Shown here: one piece after another, positions 8,008 to 17,479 of the stretch
Layout: the number at the start of each line of letters is the position of its first letter
Numbering within the stretch: position 1 is the stretch's first letter
Assembly (NCBI RefSeq): GCF_026343945.1
Contig: NZ_JAPKNJ010000004.1
Span: forward strand, 62,001 to 126,000
Origin: Kaistia algarum
GTDB taxonomy: Bacteria; Pseudomonadota; Alphaproteobacteria; Rhizobiales; Kaistiaceae
Direction: 5' to 3'
DNA: 64,000 nucleotides
Notes under the pieces: generated by a model
Database searches by the model: none
Seen by the model: only the letters and a program-made list of their open reading frames with translations
Told to the model about the DNA's origin: nothing
Made by a program: the position numbers and the translations under genes

Positions 8008-8952
8008 TCAGCGAGGCGCAATCGCGTAGCTGTCGATTGGCGGCACCACATCGATCAGGCCGCGCTCTTTGAGGTAAAGCGCGAACCGATCGTACCGGCC
8101 CGGATCCAAGGCTGCCGGACGCTTGGCGAAGCGCGGCAGAGTATCGGCGAACGCCTTGCGATTGAGCTCGTCATTCAGATCGGGATGCGCCTTCAGGAAC
8201 AGCGCCAGCGCCTCGTCCGGATGGTTCGTCAGAAAAATCGTCGCTTCTTCGACGGCGGCGATGAAGCGCGCCATGCGCGGGTCCGTCCTCAGTTCGTTGC
8301 GCGTCACATAGATGAGCTCGTCATAGGGCGGCACGCCGTGCTCTTCGGGAAACCAGGCCTTGCCCGGCTTGCCCTCGATCGCGAGTTGCGTCAGTTCGAA
8401 ATTCCGATAGCCATCGATCACCGCATCGACCTGTCCCGACATCAGCGACGTCGACAGGTTGAAATTGACGTTGACCATCTCGACGTCCTTCGACGTCAGG
8501 CCGGCCGAGGCGAGTATCGAATCGATATAGGCGTTCTGCAGGCTCGCAACCGAATAGCCGATCTTCTTGCCCTTCAGATCCTCAAGCTTCTGGATCGGGC
8601 CGTCCTTCAGCGCGATCAAGGCGTTGAGCGGTGTTTCGACCAGCGTCCCGATGCGCGTCAGCGGCAGGCCTTCCTTCACCTGCAGCATCAGGTCTGGCTG
8701 GTAGGTGACGGCGATGTCGGCCTGACCGGCGGCGACGAGGCGCGGCGGAGCGCTGGCATCGGCCGGGGCGATGATATCGACATCGAGCCCGTGCCGCTCG
8801 AAATAGCCGCCCTCCTTCGCGATCACCAGTGGCGCATGGTCCGGGTTGACGAACCAGTCGAGCAGGACGGTGAGCTTGTCGGCGGCCGAGGCGGGCGCTG
8901 CGGTGAGCGCGAGACCCGCGGCGAGCAGGCAGGTTCGGAGAATAGGTGTCAT
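8008..8952 (-). CDS. thiY: ThiY/NMT1-type ABC transporter substrate-binding protein
   Basis: 314 residues with a signal peptide (hydrophobic 5-17, cleavage after ASA near 23). The mature part begins KLTVLLDWFVNPDHAPLVIAKEGGYFERHGLDV, the hallmark of NMT1/ThiY proteins that bind thiamine pyrimidine precursors. VASLQNAYIDSIL and a PPYDELIYVTRNEL stretch follow in the second lobe. It lies 17 bases after thiX under a TPP riboswitch, which supports uptake of a thiamine precursor such as formylaminopyrimidine. It converges on the cyclase-like gene, with only three bases between the two stops. Confidence 0.85.
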   Translation of the reverse strand: MTPILRTCLLAAGLALTAAPASAADKLTVLLDWFVNPDHAPLVIAKEGGYFERHGLDVDIIAPADASAPPRLVAAGQADIAVTYQPDLMLQVKEGLPLTRIGTLVETPLNALIALKDGPIQKLEDLKGKKIGYSVASLQNAYIDSILASAGLTSKDVEMVNVNFNLSTSLMSGQVDAVIDGYRNFELTQLAIEGKPGKAWFPEEHGVPPYDELIYVTRNELRTDPRMARFIAAVEEATIFLTNHPDEALALFLKAHPDLNDELNRKAFADTLPRFAKRPAALDPGRYDRFALYLKERGLIDVVPPIDSYAIAPR

Positions 8953-8969
8953 CGGGTATCCGTTTCTGG

Positions 8970-9752
8970 TCAGGAGAGCGTTTCGGGCGCCCAGGGCGCG
9001 ATATGGCGGGTGGCGGCATCGACCGCGGCGCGCAGCAGCACCGCCATCGCCGCGAGAATCACGAGAGCCGCGAAGACGACGTCGGTCTGGGCGCGGCCAT
9101 TGGCCATCAGCATGGCGTAGCCGAGGCCCGACGAGGCCCCGACCCATTCGCCGATCAGAGCGCCGACCGGCGCATAGACAGCGGCGACGCGAAGGCCCGA
9201 GGCCAGCGCCGGCAGCGCGTCCGGGATGCGGAAGAAGATGACTTCCTGCCAATGGCGAGCCCGGTAGAGGCGCGAAAGGTCGAGCAGCCCGCCATCAGTG
9301 CGCGTCAAACCATCATGGAAGGCGGAGGCGACGGGAAAGAAGATCGCGATCGTCGCCATGACGATCTTCGAACCGATACCAAAGCCGAACCACAACACGA
9401 GCAAAGGCGCGATCGCAAAAACCGGAAAGGCCTGGCTGACGACCAGCACCGGCATCAGCAGCCGCCGCAGAAGCGGCGCAAACGCCATGATGAGGGCCAG
9501 CCCGGCACCAGCCACCGCGCCCGTCACAAGTCCGACCAGCGTCTCGATCAGCGTCGCCACAGCGTCGCGCGTCAGGAGTTCCGGCCGGCTGACCAACGCC
9601 CGCCAGACGCGCAAGGGTGGCGGCAGCATGAAGGGCGGCGGGGCGAAAATCACAATCGCGGCCTGCCAGATGAGCAGGATCGCTGCGGCAACGAGCACGG
9701 CATTGGCCAGCATCGCCAGAGCGGGCGATCCAAGCCTGAAGCGTTGAAGCAT
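8970..9752 (-). CDS. thiX: ABC transporter permease ThiX
   Basis: 260 residues from the ATG at 9752; a GTG at 9764 sits too close to the GGAGG site. Six hydrophobic segments are visible. The EAA loop is present as DLSRLYRARHWQEVIFFRIPDALPAL. This is the BPD_transp_1 family, SsuC/TauC/ThiX branch. Position between a TPP riboswitch and thiY favours thiamine-precursor import over sulfonate import. A partner ATPase (thiZ) is not encoded next to it: the gene downstream of thiY is convergent and unrelated, and nothing coding follows upstream of the riboswitch on this strand until 10145. Confidence 0.85.
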   Translation of the reverse strand: MLQRFRLGSPALAMLANAVLVAAAILLIWQAAIVIFAPPPFMLPPPLRVWRALVSRPELLTRDAVATLIETLVGLVTGAVAGAGLALIMAFAPLLRRLLMPVLVVSQAFPVFAIAPLLVLWFGFGIGSKIVMATIAIFFPVASAFHDGLTRTDGGLLDLSRLYRARHWQEVIFFRIPDALPALASGLRVAAVYAPVGALIGEWVGASSGLGYAMLMANGRAQTDVVFAALVILAAMAVLLRAAVDAATRHIAPWAPETLS

Positions 9753-9829
9753 GAGCCTTATCACCTCCTCCGCTGAAAAACGGAGGCCATGACACGACGA
9801 TGCGAACGAGTGGAATCCAGCGCCATCTT

Positions 9830-9919
9830 TTCCCGTCCCTTCGCCGGCATGAACCGGATCAGGTTCGAAGGGTTCGGCCCTAGGCCATCTCAGCTCGCGT
9901 TTGCGAACTCCCCTCGGAA
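9830..9919 (-). promoter_or_regulatory. TPP riboswitch (THI element) controlling thiX-thiY
   Basis: Read on the minus strand, the conserved parts appear in order: GCTGAGATGGC (the CTGAGA box), GAACCCTTCGAACCTGATC, CGGTTCATGCCGG and GCGAAGGGA. A closing stem TTCCG/CGGGAA joins both ends. It ends about 78 bases before the thiX start. It senses thiamine diphosphate. In proteobacteria such elements usually block translation initiation; the purine-rich GGAGGAGG before thiX is a plausible target. Confidence 0.93.
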
Positions 9920-10144
9920 TGAGACGACAATGGCGGATGATGGCGGCAAGCGCAAGCGCATCGACGTTGCGGCGACACAGCCGACGTCATGGCATCCCAT
10001 CTCTGCGTTGGTCGCAGGCGAGCAGGCCAGCCGATTGCGACGATGGGCGGTGAGTGAATCGGCTCGCAGACCCGCAAGCGCAATGCCTCCCCGATCCAGG
10101 GGAGGGACGAGGCGGCGATCGTGGATCAATATCCGCGTCGCGGA

Positions 10145-12106
10145 TCAGTTGCCCCAGGCAGCAAAAGCCTGCTCGAAGGCCTTCTGGCCGGGCGTGCCCT
10201 TCTCCAGAGTTAGTATGGCGCGCTGATCATTCTCGTAGATCAACGGAATATCGATCCAGTTGCGCTCGCGCAGCAGGGCGATGTTCTGCGCCATGGGCGC
10301 CGCGTCGCTCGAGAAGGCGATCCAGAAGAAGCCGTCGGCAACCTTGGCCGGAGCCCCGTCAAGCGGCTGACCCCGCGCTTCTTCCGTCGGCTTCATCACG
10401 AAGGCAGGCACCGCCTTGATGCCGCCGCCGGGGAAATCCGCCGACGTATCGACAATGACTTCGACAAGATGACTGGCGGGCAAGGTCGAATCCGTATTCT
10501 TGCGGATGTTGACCGTGACCTTCATCTTGCGATCCGGCACGTCGATCAGCGCCTGGATCTCCGGTCCGTTCGAGCTGTTGGCGTCGAATTTCCAGACGAC
10601 AGAGCCATTGAGCGCGGTCACCGTCGCGTTGGCGCCGGATGGCTGCTCGTAGAGGATGGCCTTCTGCGCCACCAGCGCCTGATCCGAACCGGAAGCGTCT
10701 TCTGCCGCAGGCGCGGCAGCCGGAGCGATCGGCTCAACACCGGGAAGCGGCGCATCGGTCGCCGCCGTCGCAGGGGCATCGGCAGCTGGCGGAGCCGCCG
10801 GCTGATCCGGAGCGGTCATTGCGCTCATCGCATCGTCAGGGGCCGGAGCCGCGTCGACCGTACGCACGGCGCGCGGCGCTTCTTCGGGAGCCGCGCCCCC
10901 GAGCCTGTCGCCATTCTTGGAATTGGCGGACGAATCCGTCGAAGCGGCAGGCACAGCAGGCGCCGACTTCGTGCTCGACGAGTCGTTGGTGCTGATCAGA
11001 TCGCCGATCACATCCTTGACGATGGTCCGCTGCGACCAGGCGAGCGCCGCGATGCCGCCAAGTATCAGGCCGATTACCACCAGCAGAATCAGCGCGGGCC
11101 AGCGCGAGCGGCGAGGCTTCTCACCATAACCACCGCCGCCGAGGTCGTCTGCCTCGCGCTTGCGACGGGGCGCAGGACGGCGGCCGCGATCCCGTGCCTC
11201 GTCGGCGAAATCGTGATCGAGCGTCGGCGCATCCTCGAATGGCTCCTGCCATTCGGCACTGCTATCGACCGCCGGATACTCATCCGCCAAGGGTTCGAAA
11301 ATCGGATCCGGGCCGAAATTGGGCTCGGCCTGGAATTGCGGCGGCTCGCGGCGCTGGGCCGGCTGGCGACCGCGCGGCGCATCGGCAGGCTCAACCTGAG
11401 GCACCCAAGGGGCGGCTCGGGAAGCCTGCGGCTGCGATGGCTCGATCCGCGGCTCCTGACGGAAGGGCGACGCCTTTCCAGAAGGCGCCTGCGCCGGCCG
11501 ACTGGCTGGCGCCGGGGCGACCGGCTGCGTCCAGGACTGACGGGCAGCCGGCACCTCGATCGGCGCCTCCGGCTCGTCATACGAGTCCTCGATCGCCTCG
11601 ACATGGATCGGAATATTCGCGTCGGGAAGCGTACGCGGCGGGGGCGCCTGCCGTGGCACGGGGGCCTGCTGCTGAATCGGGCGCGGCGTGGCCCGCGGAG
11701 CCGGACGAGGTGGGGGCGGCGGAGGTGGCGGCGGGGCCGGCTCCTCCTCGACCTCATATTCCGGCTCGGCGGCGTACTCTTCCGGCGCCGGCTCCTCCGG
11801 CTCGAACTCCTCGTCGATCGGCTCGACGTCCACAGGCCGCGCATCGACGACCGCTGCGGCGGCGCGGGCACGCGCCGGCACCGGTCCAGCGGCCGTGATC
11901 GCCGCTTCTCGCTCGACCTTGCGGATCGCCTCTTCGAGTTCGAGACGCTGGCGAGAGATCTCCGACGTCGTCAGCGGAGGCTGAATTGATTTGAGCTGGC
12001 CGATGAGGGCGGTCCGCGCCTTGTCATAGACCGAGCGTCGAACCTCCCCCGATTCGTGCTCGAGCCCGCTGATCGCCTTCTTGAGTACCGCGTAGTAATC
12101 GGTCAT
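10145..12106 (-). CDS. Conserved single-pass membrane protein with proline-rich linker
   Basis: 653 residues, not assignable to a named function. Residues 1-65 are a charged helical segment (YYAVLKKAISGLEHESGEVRRSVYDKAR). Residues about 80-330 are low-complexity, rich in Pro, Glu, Ala and Gln, with one run of ten prolines. One transmembrane helix lies near 334-356 (WPALILLVVIGLILGGIAALAW). An Ala/Pro/Ser-rich linker follows, then a folded C-terminal domain of about 160 residues (ILYEQPSGANATVTALNGSV onward). A cytoplasmic N-terminus and periplasmic C-terminus are likely. The gene is 55 bases downstream of purA. The product architecture resembles envelope-spanning scaffold proteins, but that is only a shape argument. 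Confidence 0.8.
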   Translation of the reverse strand: MTDYYAVLKKAISGLEHESGEVRRSVYDKARTALIGQLKSIQPPLTTSEISRQRLELEEAIRKVEREAAITAAGPVPARARAAAAVVDARPVDVEPIDEEFEPEEPAPEEYAAEPEYEVEEEPAPPPPPPPPPRPAPRATPRPIQQQAPVPRQAPPPRTLPDANIPIHVEAIEDSYDEPEAPIEVPAARQSWTQPVAPAPASRPAQAPSGKASPFRQEPRIEPSQPQASRAAPWVPQVEPADAPRGRQPAQRREPPQFQAEPNFGPDPIFEPLADEYPAVDSSAEWQEPFEDAPTLDHDFADEARDRGRRPAPRRKREADDLGGGGYGEKPRRSRWPALILLVVIGLILGGIAALAWSQRTIVKDVIGDLISTNDSSSTKSAPAVPAASTDSSANSKNGDRLGGAAPEEAPRAVRTVDAAPAPDDAMSAMTAPDQPAAPPAADAPATAATDAPLPGVEPIAPAAAPAAEDASGSDQALVAQKAILYEQPSGANATVTALNGSVVWKFDANSSNGPEIQALIDVPDRKMKVTVNIRKNTDSTLPASHLVEVIVDTSADFPGGGIKAVPAFVMKPTEEARGQPLDGAPAKVADGFFWIAFSSDAAPMAQNIALLRERNWIDIPLIYENDQRAILTLEKGTPGQKAFEQAFAAWGN

Positions 12107-12161
12107 CGTACCATTCTACTAAGTGATCCGTGCGACGCGGCGCCCGTCTTCGGCTCCGGCT

Positions 12162-13454
12162 TCAGCCCTGGAACGGGTCCTGAACCAGAATCGTATCGTC
12201 GCGCTCCGGACTGGTCGAAAGTAGCGCAACCGGGGCACCGATCAATTCCTCAACGTGCCGTACATATTTGACCGCCTGGGCTGGAAGATCGTTCCAGCTT
12301 CGGGCGCCCGCCGTCGAATCTTTCCATCCCTCAAGCGTCTCGTAGATCGGCACCACCGCGGCCTGTGCCGCCTGCGCGGCCGGCAGATAATCGATCCTAC
12401 GACCCTCAAGCGTATATCCGACGCAAATCTTGATTTCTTCAAGGCCGTCGAGGACATCGAGCTTCGTTAGCGCAATTCCGTTGATCCCGGAAGTCCTGAT
12501 GGTCTGGCGCACCAGGACCGCGTCGAACCAGCCGCAGCGGCGCTTGCGCCCTGTGACCGTGCCGAACTCGTGTCCGCGCGTCCCCAGGAAGTCGCCGACC
12601 TCGCCGATCTGCTCGGTCGGGAACGGGCCCTCGCCGACGCGCGTCGTATAGGCTTTGGTGATGCCGAGGACATAGCCGACCGCGCCCGGCCCGACGCCGG
12701 AGCCGGTCGCCGCCTGCCCGGCGACGGTGTTCGACGAGGTCACATAGGGATAGGTGCCATGGTCGATGTCGAGGAGAGCGCCCTGCGCGCCCTCGAACAG
12801 GATGCGCTTGCCGGCGCGGCGTTCCTCGTCCAGCAGCCGCCAGACCGAATCCATGAACGGAAGAACCTTGTCGGCGATCGAGGCCAGTTCATCATAGAGC
12901 GTCTTGGGATCGATCTCGTTCTGGCCTAGGCCGCGGCGCAGCGCATTGTGGTGCGCCAGCAGCCGTTCGATCTTGCCTTCCAGCGTCGGCAGATCCGCGA
13001 GGTCCATGACGCGGATGGCGCGCCGGCCGACCTTGTCCTCATAGGCGGGGCCGATGCCACGCTTGGTCGTGCCGATGCGCGTGCCGGAGTTCGAATTCTC
13101 GCGGAAGGCATCGAGGTCGCGATGCAGCGACAGGATGAGCGAGGCGTTCTCGGCGATCCGCAGATTGGCGGGAGAAACAGCGACGCCCTGCGCGGCCAGA
13201 CGATCGATCTCGGCCAGCAGCGCATGCGGATCGACGACGACGCCATTGCCGATGACGCCCAGCTTGCCGGGCCGCACCACGCCAGACGGCAAAAGGCTGA
13301 GCTTGTAGGAGACGCCGTCAATGACGAGCGTGTGGCCGGCATTGTGTCCGCCCTGGAAGCGCACGACGATGTCGGCTCGCTCCGAAAGCCAGTCGACGAT
13401 CTTGCCCTTGCCTTCGTCGCCCCACTGAGACCCGACGACGACTACATTCGCCAT
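12162..13454 (-). CDS. purA: Adenylosuccinate synthetase
   Basis: 430 residues, full length. The GTP-binding loop [11 protein letters not shown] spans 8-18, followed by [32 protein letters not shown] segment, [10 protein letters not shown] and [13 protein letters not shown] are all conserved. It condenses IMP and aspartate with GTP in the first committed step of AMP synthesis. The start at 13454 gives the family N-terminus [10 protein letters not shown]; earlier in-frame starts are not supported. It precedes the proline-rich membrane protein gene on the same strand. Confidence 0.97.
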   Translation of the reverse strand: MANVVVVGSQWGDEGKGKIVDWLSERADIVVRFQGGHNAGHTLVIDGVSYKLSLLPSGVVRPGKLGVIGNGVVVDPHALLAEIDRLAAQGVAVSPANLRIAENASLILSLHRDLDAFRENSNSGTRIGTTKRGIGPAYEDKVGRRAIRVMDLADLPTLEGKIERLLAHHNALRRGLGQNEIDPKTLYDELASIADKVLPFMDSVWRLLDEERRAGKRILFEGAQGALLDIDHGTYPYVTSSNTVAGQAATGSGVGPGAVGYVLGITKAYTTRVGEGPFPTEQIGEVGDFLGTRGHEFGTVTGRKRRCGWFDAVLVRQTIRTSGINGIALTKLDVLDGLEEIKICVGYTLEGRRIDYLPAAQAAQAAVVPIYETLEGWKDSTAGARSWNDLPAQAVKYVRHVEELIGAPVALLSTSPERDDTILVQDPFQG

Positions 13455-13714
13455 AAACCTGTCCTTCCTGGTTGTCGCCGCATCGGACGACAGCAATTCG
13501 ATCGCACAACAAAACTCGCCGCGGCGCCGAGGCCAGGGCGAGGCGGCCGGACTATAACGACTCCGTGGCCTTGATGCGACCCCTCCCGGCAAAGCTGTCC
13601 GCGGTCCAACGCGGCGGTCGGCGGCTTGCGACCAAGTCCTGAGACAACCTATCATGACAGGGCACCGGAAGCGCACGCTCTTGTCCTCGCTCACCGGTCC
13701 AGGGGGAAGTTTGG

Positions 13715-14347
13715 ATGGCGAGCGGGACGCAATGGTTCTACGTCGTCGGCAGTGAGCGGAAAGGGCCTCTCACCGCGGATCAGATGGCTGCACTACAGAG
13801 CGCCGGCGTGATCGACGAGACGACGCTGGTCTGGACGGATGGCATGGCGGAATGGGCGGCGCTCTCCGATACCCCGCTCCATGCAGGACCGAATTTTCCG
13901 CCCCTGCCGGCATCCGGGCCCGTTGCGGCGGGAGATATGGCGGCCGTGTATGACCCGCCCGTCGCCGGCTTCGGCCAGGCCATCTCCACCTGCTTCCGGA
14001 AATACGTGACCTTCTCGGGCCGCGCGAATCGACCGGAGTTCTGGTGGTTCACGTTGTTCGTCGTGCTGGGTGCGTCCTTGACCACGACCATCGACGGGGC
14101 GGTCTTCAGACCCGACGAGTACCTCGAGTTCGGAATCCGCTTCGGTCTCCATACATACTGGCCGATTAACTCGCTGTTCTCGCTTGTTGTCTTCCTTCCG
14201 GGCCTCGCTGTATCGGTGCGTCGCCTGCATGACAAGGACCTCAGCGGCTGGTGGGTTCTGCTCCACTTCCTCCCAATCGTCGGCACAATCATCCTGATCG
14301 TCTGGTTCTGCCGGCGTGGAACACAAGGCCGCAATCGCTTCGGTTGA
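13715..14347 (+). CDS. GYF_2-DUF805 membrane protein
   Basis: 210 residues. The N-terminal GYF_2 domain (about 6-52) has the [19 protein letters not shown] and [13 protein letters not shown] motifs. The C-terminal DUF805 region (from about 88) starts [19 protein letters not shown] and carries three or four hydrophobic segments with [12 protein letters not shown] between them. The GYF_2 fold usually binds peptides; DUF805 has no established function. It is divergent from purA, and the intervening 260 bases (13455-13714) hold no other gene. Confidence 0.85.
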   Translation: MASGTQWFYVVGSERKGPLTADQMAALQSAGVIDETTLVWTDGMAEWAALSDTPLHAGPNFPPLPASGPVAAGDMAAVYDPPVAGFGQAISTCFRKYVTFSGRANRPEFWWFTLFVVLGASLTTTIDGAVFRPDEYLEFGIRFGLHTYWPINSLFSLVVFLPGLAVSVRRLHDKDLSGWWVLLHFLPIVGTIILIVWFCRRGTQGRNRFG

Positions 14348-14358
14348 ACCAAAGCGAA

Positions 14359-14382
14359 ACGGGCGGCCCGAAGGCCGCCCGT
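14359..14382. terminator. Bidirectional hairpin between DUF805 gene and serA
   Basis: CGGGCGGCC and GGCCGCCCG pair perfectly around a CGAA loop between two convergent genes. There is no clear T-tract on the plus side. The minus-strand continuation GTTTCGCTTT is moderately T-rich, so it fits serA termination better. Confidence 0.6.
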
Positions 14383-14408
14383 CGCAACTCTCGATAGCTT
14401 TTCGCGCC

Positions 14409-15995
14409 TCAGAAGGTGAGCCGCTTCGCCTGCACCACGCCTTCCAACGCAGCGACGCGGCCAATGACATCTTCCGAAATCGCCTCGTCGACTTCGACCA
14501 GCGCGATCGCATCCTCGCCCGCCGCCTTCCGTCCGAGATTGAAGGTGGCGATGTTGATGCCCTCGGCGCCGAGCAGGCTGGCGAAGCGGCCGATGAAGCC
14601 CGGCTTGTCCTTGTTGGTGACGTAGAGCATATGCGGGCCGATCTCGGCCTCCATATTGATGCCCTTGATCTGGATGATCCGCGGCTTGCCGTCGGCGAAG
14701 ACCGTGCCGGCGACCGAGCGCTCCTGCTTGTCGGTGACGATCGTCAGGCGGATGTAGTTCTCATAGGCGCCCTGCTGCTCGCGGCGGACATCCTCGACCG
14801 CGATGCCGCGTTCCCGCGCGACGATTGGGGCCGAGACCATGTTTACGGTCTGCAACTGCGGACGCAGCACGGCGGCGAGCGCCGCGGCGGTCAGCGCCTT
14901 GACGTTCATGCCGGCGACATCGCCCTCATATTCGAGCTTGATCGCCTGGATGCCGGTTTCCGTCAGCTGGCCGGCGAAGGAGCCGAGCAGGTCGGCGAGC
15001 TTGACGAACGGGGTCAGCCGCGGCGCCTCTTCGGCCGTGATCGACGGCATGTTCAGCGCGTTGGAAACCGCGCCCTTGGTCAGATAGTCCGACATCTGCT
15101 CGGCGACCTGCAGCGCGACATTCTCCTGCGCCTCGGTCGTGGAAGCGCCGAGATGTGGCGTCGCAATGAAGTTCGGCAGGCCGAACAGCACGTTCTCGGT
15201 CGCCGGCTCCTCGACGAAAACGTCGAAACCGGCACCGCCGACCTTGCCGGATTTCAGCGCCTCGGCGAGATCCGCCTCGACGACGAGGCCGCCGCGCGCG
15301 CAATTGATGATGCGCACGCCATCCTTCATCTGGGCGATCGCCGCCGCATTGATGATGCCGCGCGTCTTCTCGATCAGCGGCGTGTGCAGCGTGATGAAAT
15401 CGGCGCGGCGGAAGAGTTCGTCGAGCTCGACCTTGTCGACGCCGAGCGCCAGCGCCCGCTCTTCCGACAGGAACGGATCGAAGGCGATGACGCGCATCTT
15501 GAGGCCGACGGCCCGGTCGGCGACGATCGAGCCGATATTGCCGCAGCCGATAATTCCGAGCGTCTTGGCCGTCACCTCGACGCCCATGAAGCGGTTCTTC
15601 TCCCACTTGCCGGCCTGGGTCGAGGCATTGGCCTCGGGGATCTGACGGGCGAGCGCGAACATCATCGCAATGGCATGCTCGGCCGTGGTGATCGAATTGC
15701 CGAAGGGCGTGTTCATCACGATGATGCCCTTCGCCGTCGCGGCCGGAATGTCGACATTGTCGACGCCGATTCCAGCGCGGCCGATGACGCGAAGGTTCTT
15801 GGCGGCAGCGATGACCTTCTCGGTCACCTTGGTATTGGAGCGGATCGCGAGGCCATCGTAATTGCCGATGATCTCGAGGAGCTTCTCCTTGTCCTTGCCG
15901 AGATCGGGCTGATAGTCGACCTCGACGCCGTGATCCTTGAAGATCTGGACGGCGGTCTTGGAAAGCTTGTCGGAAATGAGAACGCGCGGTGCCAT
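14409..15995 (-). CDS. serA: D-3-phosphoglycerate dehydrogenase
   Basis: 528 residues, the long type with a C-terminal ACT domain (ending near LRGEGINIATFNLGRK-like residues). The NAD-binding GIIGCGNIGSIVADRA lies at 147-162. RGGLVVEADL and the catalytic His in ATPHLGAST are present. An intervening domain before the ACT domain (from about residue 320) matches the Bacillus/Mycobacterium-like class. It oxidises 3-phosphoglycerate in the first step of serine synthesis. It lies downstream of serC, separated by 145 bases that contain a palindromic repeat. The start at 15995 gives MAPRVLISDKLS. Confidence 0.95.
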   Translation of the reverse strand: MAPRVLISDKLSKTAVQIFKDHGVEVDYQPDLGKDKEKLLEIIGNYDGLAIRSNTKVTEKVIAAAKNLRVIGRAGIGVDNVDIPAATAKGIIVMNTPFGNSITTAEHAIAMMFALARQIPEANASTQAGKWEKNRFMGVEVTAKTLGIIGCGNIGSIVADRAVGLKMRVIAFDPFLSEERALALGVDKVELDELFRRADFITLHTPLIEKTRGIINAAAIAQMKDGVRIINCARGGLVVEADLAEALKSGKVGGAGFDVFVEEPATENVLFGLPNFIATPHLGASTTEAQENVALQVAEQMSDYLTKGAVSNALNMPSITAEEAPRLTPFVKLADLLGSFAGQLTETGIQAIKLEYEGDVAGMNVKALTAAALAAVLRPQLQTVNMVSAPIVARERGIAVEDVRREQQGAYENYIRLTIVTDKQERSVAGTVFADGKPRIIQIKGINMEAEIGPHMLYVTNKDKPGFIGRFASLLGAEGINIATFNLGRKAAGEDAIALVEVDEAISEDVIGRVAALEGVVQAKRLTF

Positions 15996-16034
15996 CGGAG
16001 TGGTTTCCTTACGTATGATTTGAAGCGACCTGCC

Positions 16035-16116
16035 GTCACGCCCGGCTTGAACCGGGCATCCAGACTTCGCGCCCTGCGCGGTGAGGCTGGATTGCCGGGT
16101 CAAGCCCGGCAATGAC
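16035..16116. repeat. Palindromic intergenic repeat (REP/BIME-like pair)
   Basis: The left arm (16035-16063) starts GTCACGCCCGGCTTGAACC. The right arm (16087-16116), read in reverse, starts GTCATTGCCGGGCTTGACCC. They are imperfect inverted copies of one unit of about 30 bases, around a 23-base centre. Each unit is itself nearly palindromic (CCGGGCTTGACCCGG core). Such units are dispersed in many alphaproteobacterial genomes. In the serC-serA transcript the pair can form a long hairpin that may stabilise upstream mRNA or attenuate serA. Confidence 0.75.
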
Positions 16117-16140
16117 AGGAAAGGAAGCGAACTTTGGAGT

Positions 16141-17316
16141 TCAGGCGGCCTTCTTCAGGCCGGCCTTCTGCGACGCGAAGGCCCAGTCGAGCCATTGCGT
16201 GAGGATCTTCAGATCCGAGGCCTCGATCGTCGCGCCGGCCCAGATCCTGAGGCCAGGAGGCGCATCGCGATAGGCGCCGATATCATAGGCGACACCAGCC
16301 TTGTCGAGCGAGGTAGCGAGGGCCTTGGCGAACGCCGCCTGTCCATCCGCATCGAGCGCTTTGACCGCCGGGTCGACGACGACCAGGCAGACCGAGGTAT
16401 TGGACCGCGTCGGCTCGCTCTCCGCCAGGAAGTCGATCCAAGGCGTCTTGGCGACCCAATCGGAGAGGACCGCGAGGTTGGCGTCGGCGCGGGCAGCGAG
16501 GCCCTTGTAGCCGCCGAGCGACTTAGCCCAACGGAGCGCGTCGAGATAATCCTCGACCGCCAGCATCGAGGGCGTGTTGATCGTCTCGCCGACGAAGATG
16601 CCGTCGATCAGCTTGCCGCCCTTGGTCATCCGGAAGATCTTGGGCAGCGGCCAGGCCGGCTTGTAGGTTTCGAGCCGCTCGACCGCGCGGGGCGACAGGA
16701 TCAGCATGCCATGCGCACCCTCGCCGCCGAGAACCTTCTGCCAGGAGAAGGTCACGACATCGAGCTTGTCCCAGGCGAGATCCTGCGCGAAAGCGGCGGA
16801 GGTCGCGTCGCAGATCGTGAGACCCTTGCGGTCCGCATCGATCCAGTTGCCGTCCGGTACACGCACGCCGGAGGTGGTGCCATTCCAGGTGAAGACGACG
16901 TCGCGGTCGAAATCGACGCGGGTCAGATCCGGAAGCGCGCCGTAGTCCGCGGTGAAGGTACGCACATCGGCGAGCTTGAGCTGCTTGACGACGTCGGTGA
17001 CCCAGCCCTCGCCGAAGCTTTCCCAGGCGAGGAGATCGACGCCGCGGGCGCCAAGCAGCGACCAGAGCGCCATTTCGACGGCGCCGGTATCGGAAGCGGG
17101 AACGATGCCGATGCGATAATCCGCCGGTACGCCGAGAACCTCGCGCGTCAGCTCGATCGCCTCAAGAAGCTTGGTTTTGCCGATTTTGGCCCGATGGGAC
17201 CGGCCGAGAGCCGCATCCTTGAGCGCTTCGAGCGTCCATCCGGGGCGCTTGGCGCAGGGGCCGGAAGAATAGTTCGCATTCACCGGCTTCTGGCCGGGAG
17301 TCGCTACGTCAGTCAT
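16141..17316 (-). CDS. serC: Phosphoserine transaminase
   Basis: 391 residues. The PLP lysine is K194 in [28 protein letters not shown] and [17 protein letters not shown] are typical of the alphaproteobacterial/archaeal-like SerC branch, which differs from E. coli SerC. It converts 3-phosphohydroxypyruvate and glutamate to phosphoserine, using the product of the adjacent serA. The start at 17316 sits directly after a structured leader. Confidence 0.94.
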   Translation of the reverse strand: MTDVATPGQKPVNANYSSGPCAKRPGWTLEALKDAALGRSHRAKIGKTKLLEAIELTREVLGVPADYRIGIVPASDTGAVEMALWSLLGARGVDLLAWESFGEGWVTDVVKQLKLADVRTFTADYGALPDLTRVDFDRDVVFTWNGTTSGVRVPDGNWIDADRKGLTICDATSAAFAQDLAWDKLDVVTFSWQKVLGGEGAHGMLILSPRAVERLETYKPAWPLPKIFRMTKGGKLIDGIFVGETINTPSMLAVEDYLDALRWAKSLGGYKGLAARADANLAVLSDWVAKTPWIDFLAESEPTRSNTSVCLVVVDPAVKALDADGQAAFAKALATSLDKAGVAYDIGAYRDAPPGLRIWAGATIEASDLKILTQWLDWAFASQKAGLKKAA

Positions 17317-17372
17317 CTCTACCCTCTCAGATAGTAGCCCCTCGTTGGGGAGGGGTGTCCCGCCGCTGCGTG
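17317..17372 (-). promoter_or_regulatory. serC leader RNA motif
   Basis: On the minus strand the leader reads ACGCAGCGGCGGGACA, then a perfect hairpin CCCCTC-CCCAAC-GAGGGG (17338-17355). A second hairpin, CTAC...GTAG (17319-17337), covers the ribosome-binding purines just before the serC start. The sequence and position agree with my recollection of the alphaproteobacterial serC motif, a proposed cis-regulatory RNA. The ligand or factor is not known to me. Confidence 0.65.
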
Positions 17373-17416
17373 TACGCCCGGCCCCAGATGAAGTCAACGG
17401 CGGCCGCGATCACGAG

Positions 17417-17450
17417 AAAGGGCGCGCCACGATGCCGCGGCGCGCCCTTC
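17417..17450 (-). terminator. Rho-independent terminator after the porin-like gene
   Basis: GGGCGCGCC arms pair across an 11-base loop (ACGATGCCGCG region). The minus-strand continuation is TTTCTCGTG. It begins about 30 bases after the stop of the outer-membrane barrel gene. Confidence 0.7.
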
Positions 17451-17479
17451 GAGGGAGAGAGGATGAGACCGGAAAAGGC

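Noticed and set aside
10469..11989. 506-codon open frame on the plus strand opposite the proline-rich membrane protein gene
   Set aside because: It is Arg/Gly/Leu-rich antisense of a GC-rich gene, with no domain or ribosome site.
14316..16115. 599-codon open frame on the plus strand opposite serA
   Set aside because: serA is unmistakable on the minus strand; the opposite frame is compositional shadow.
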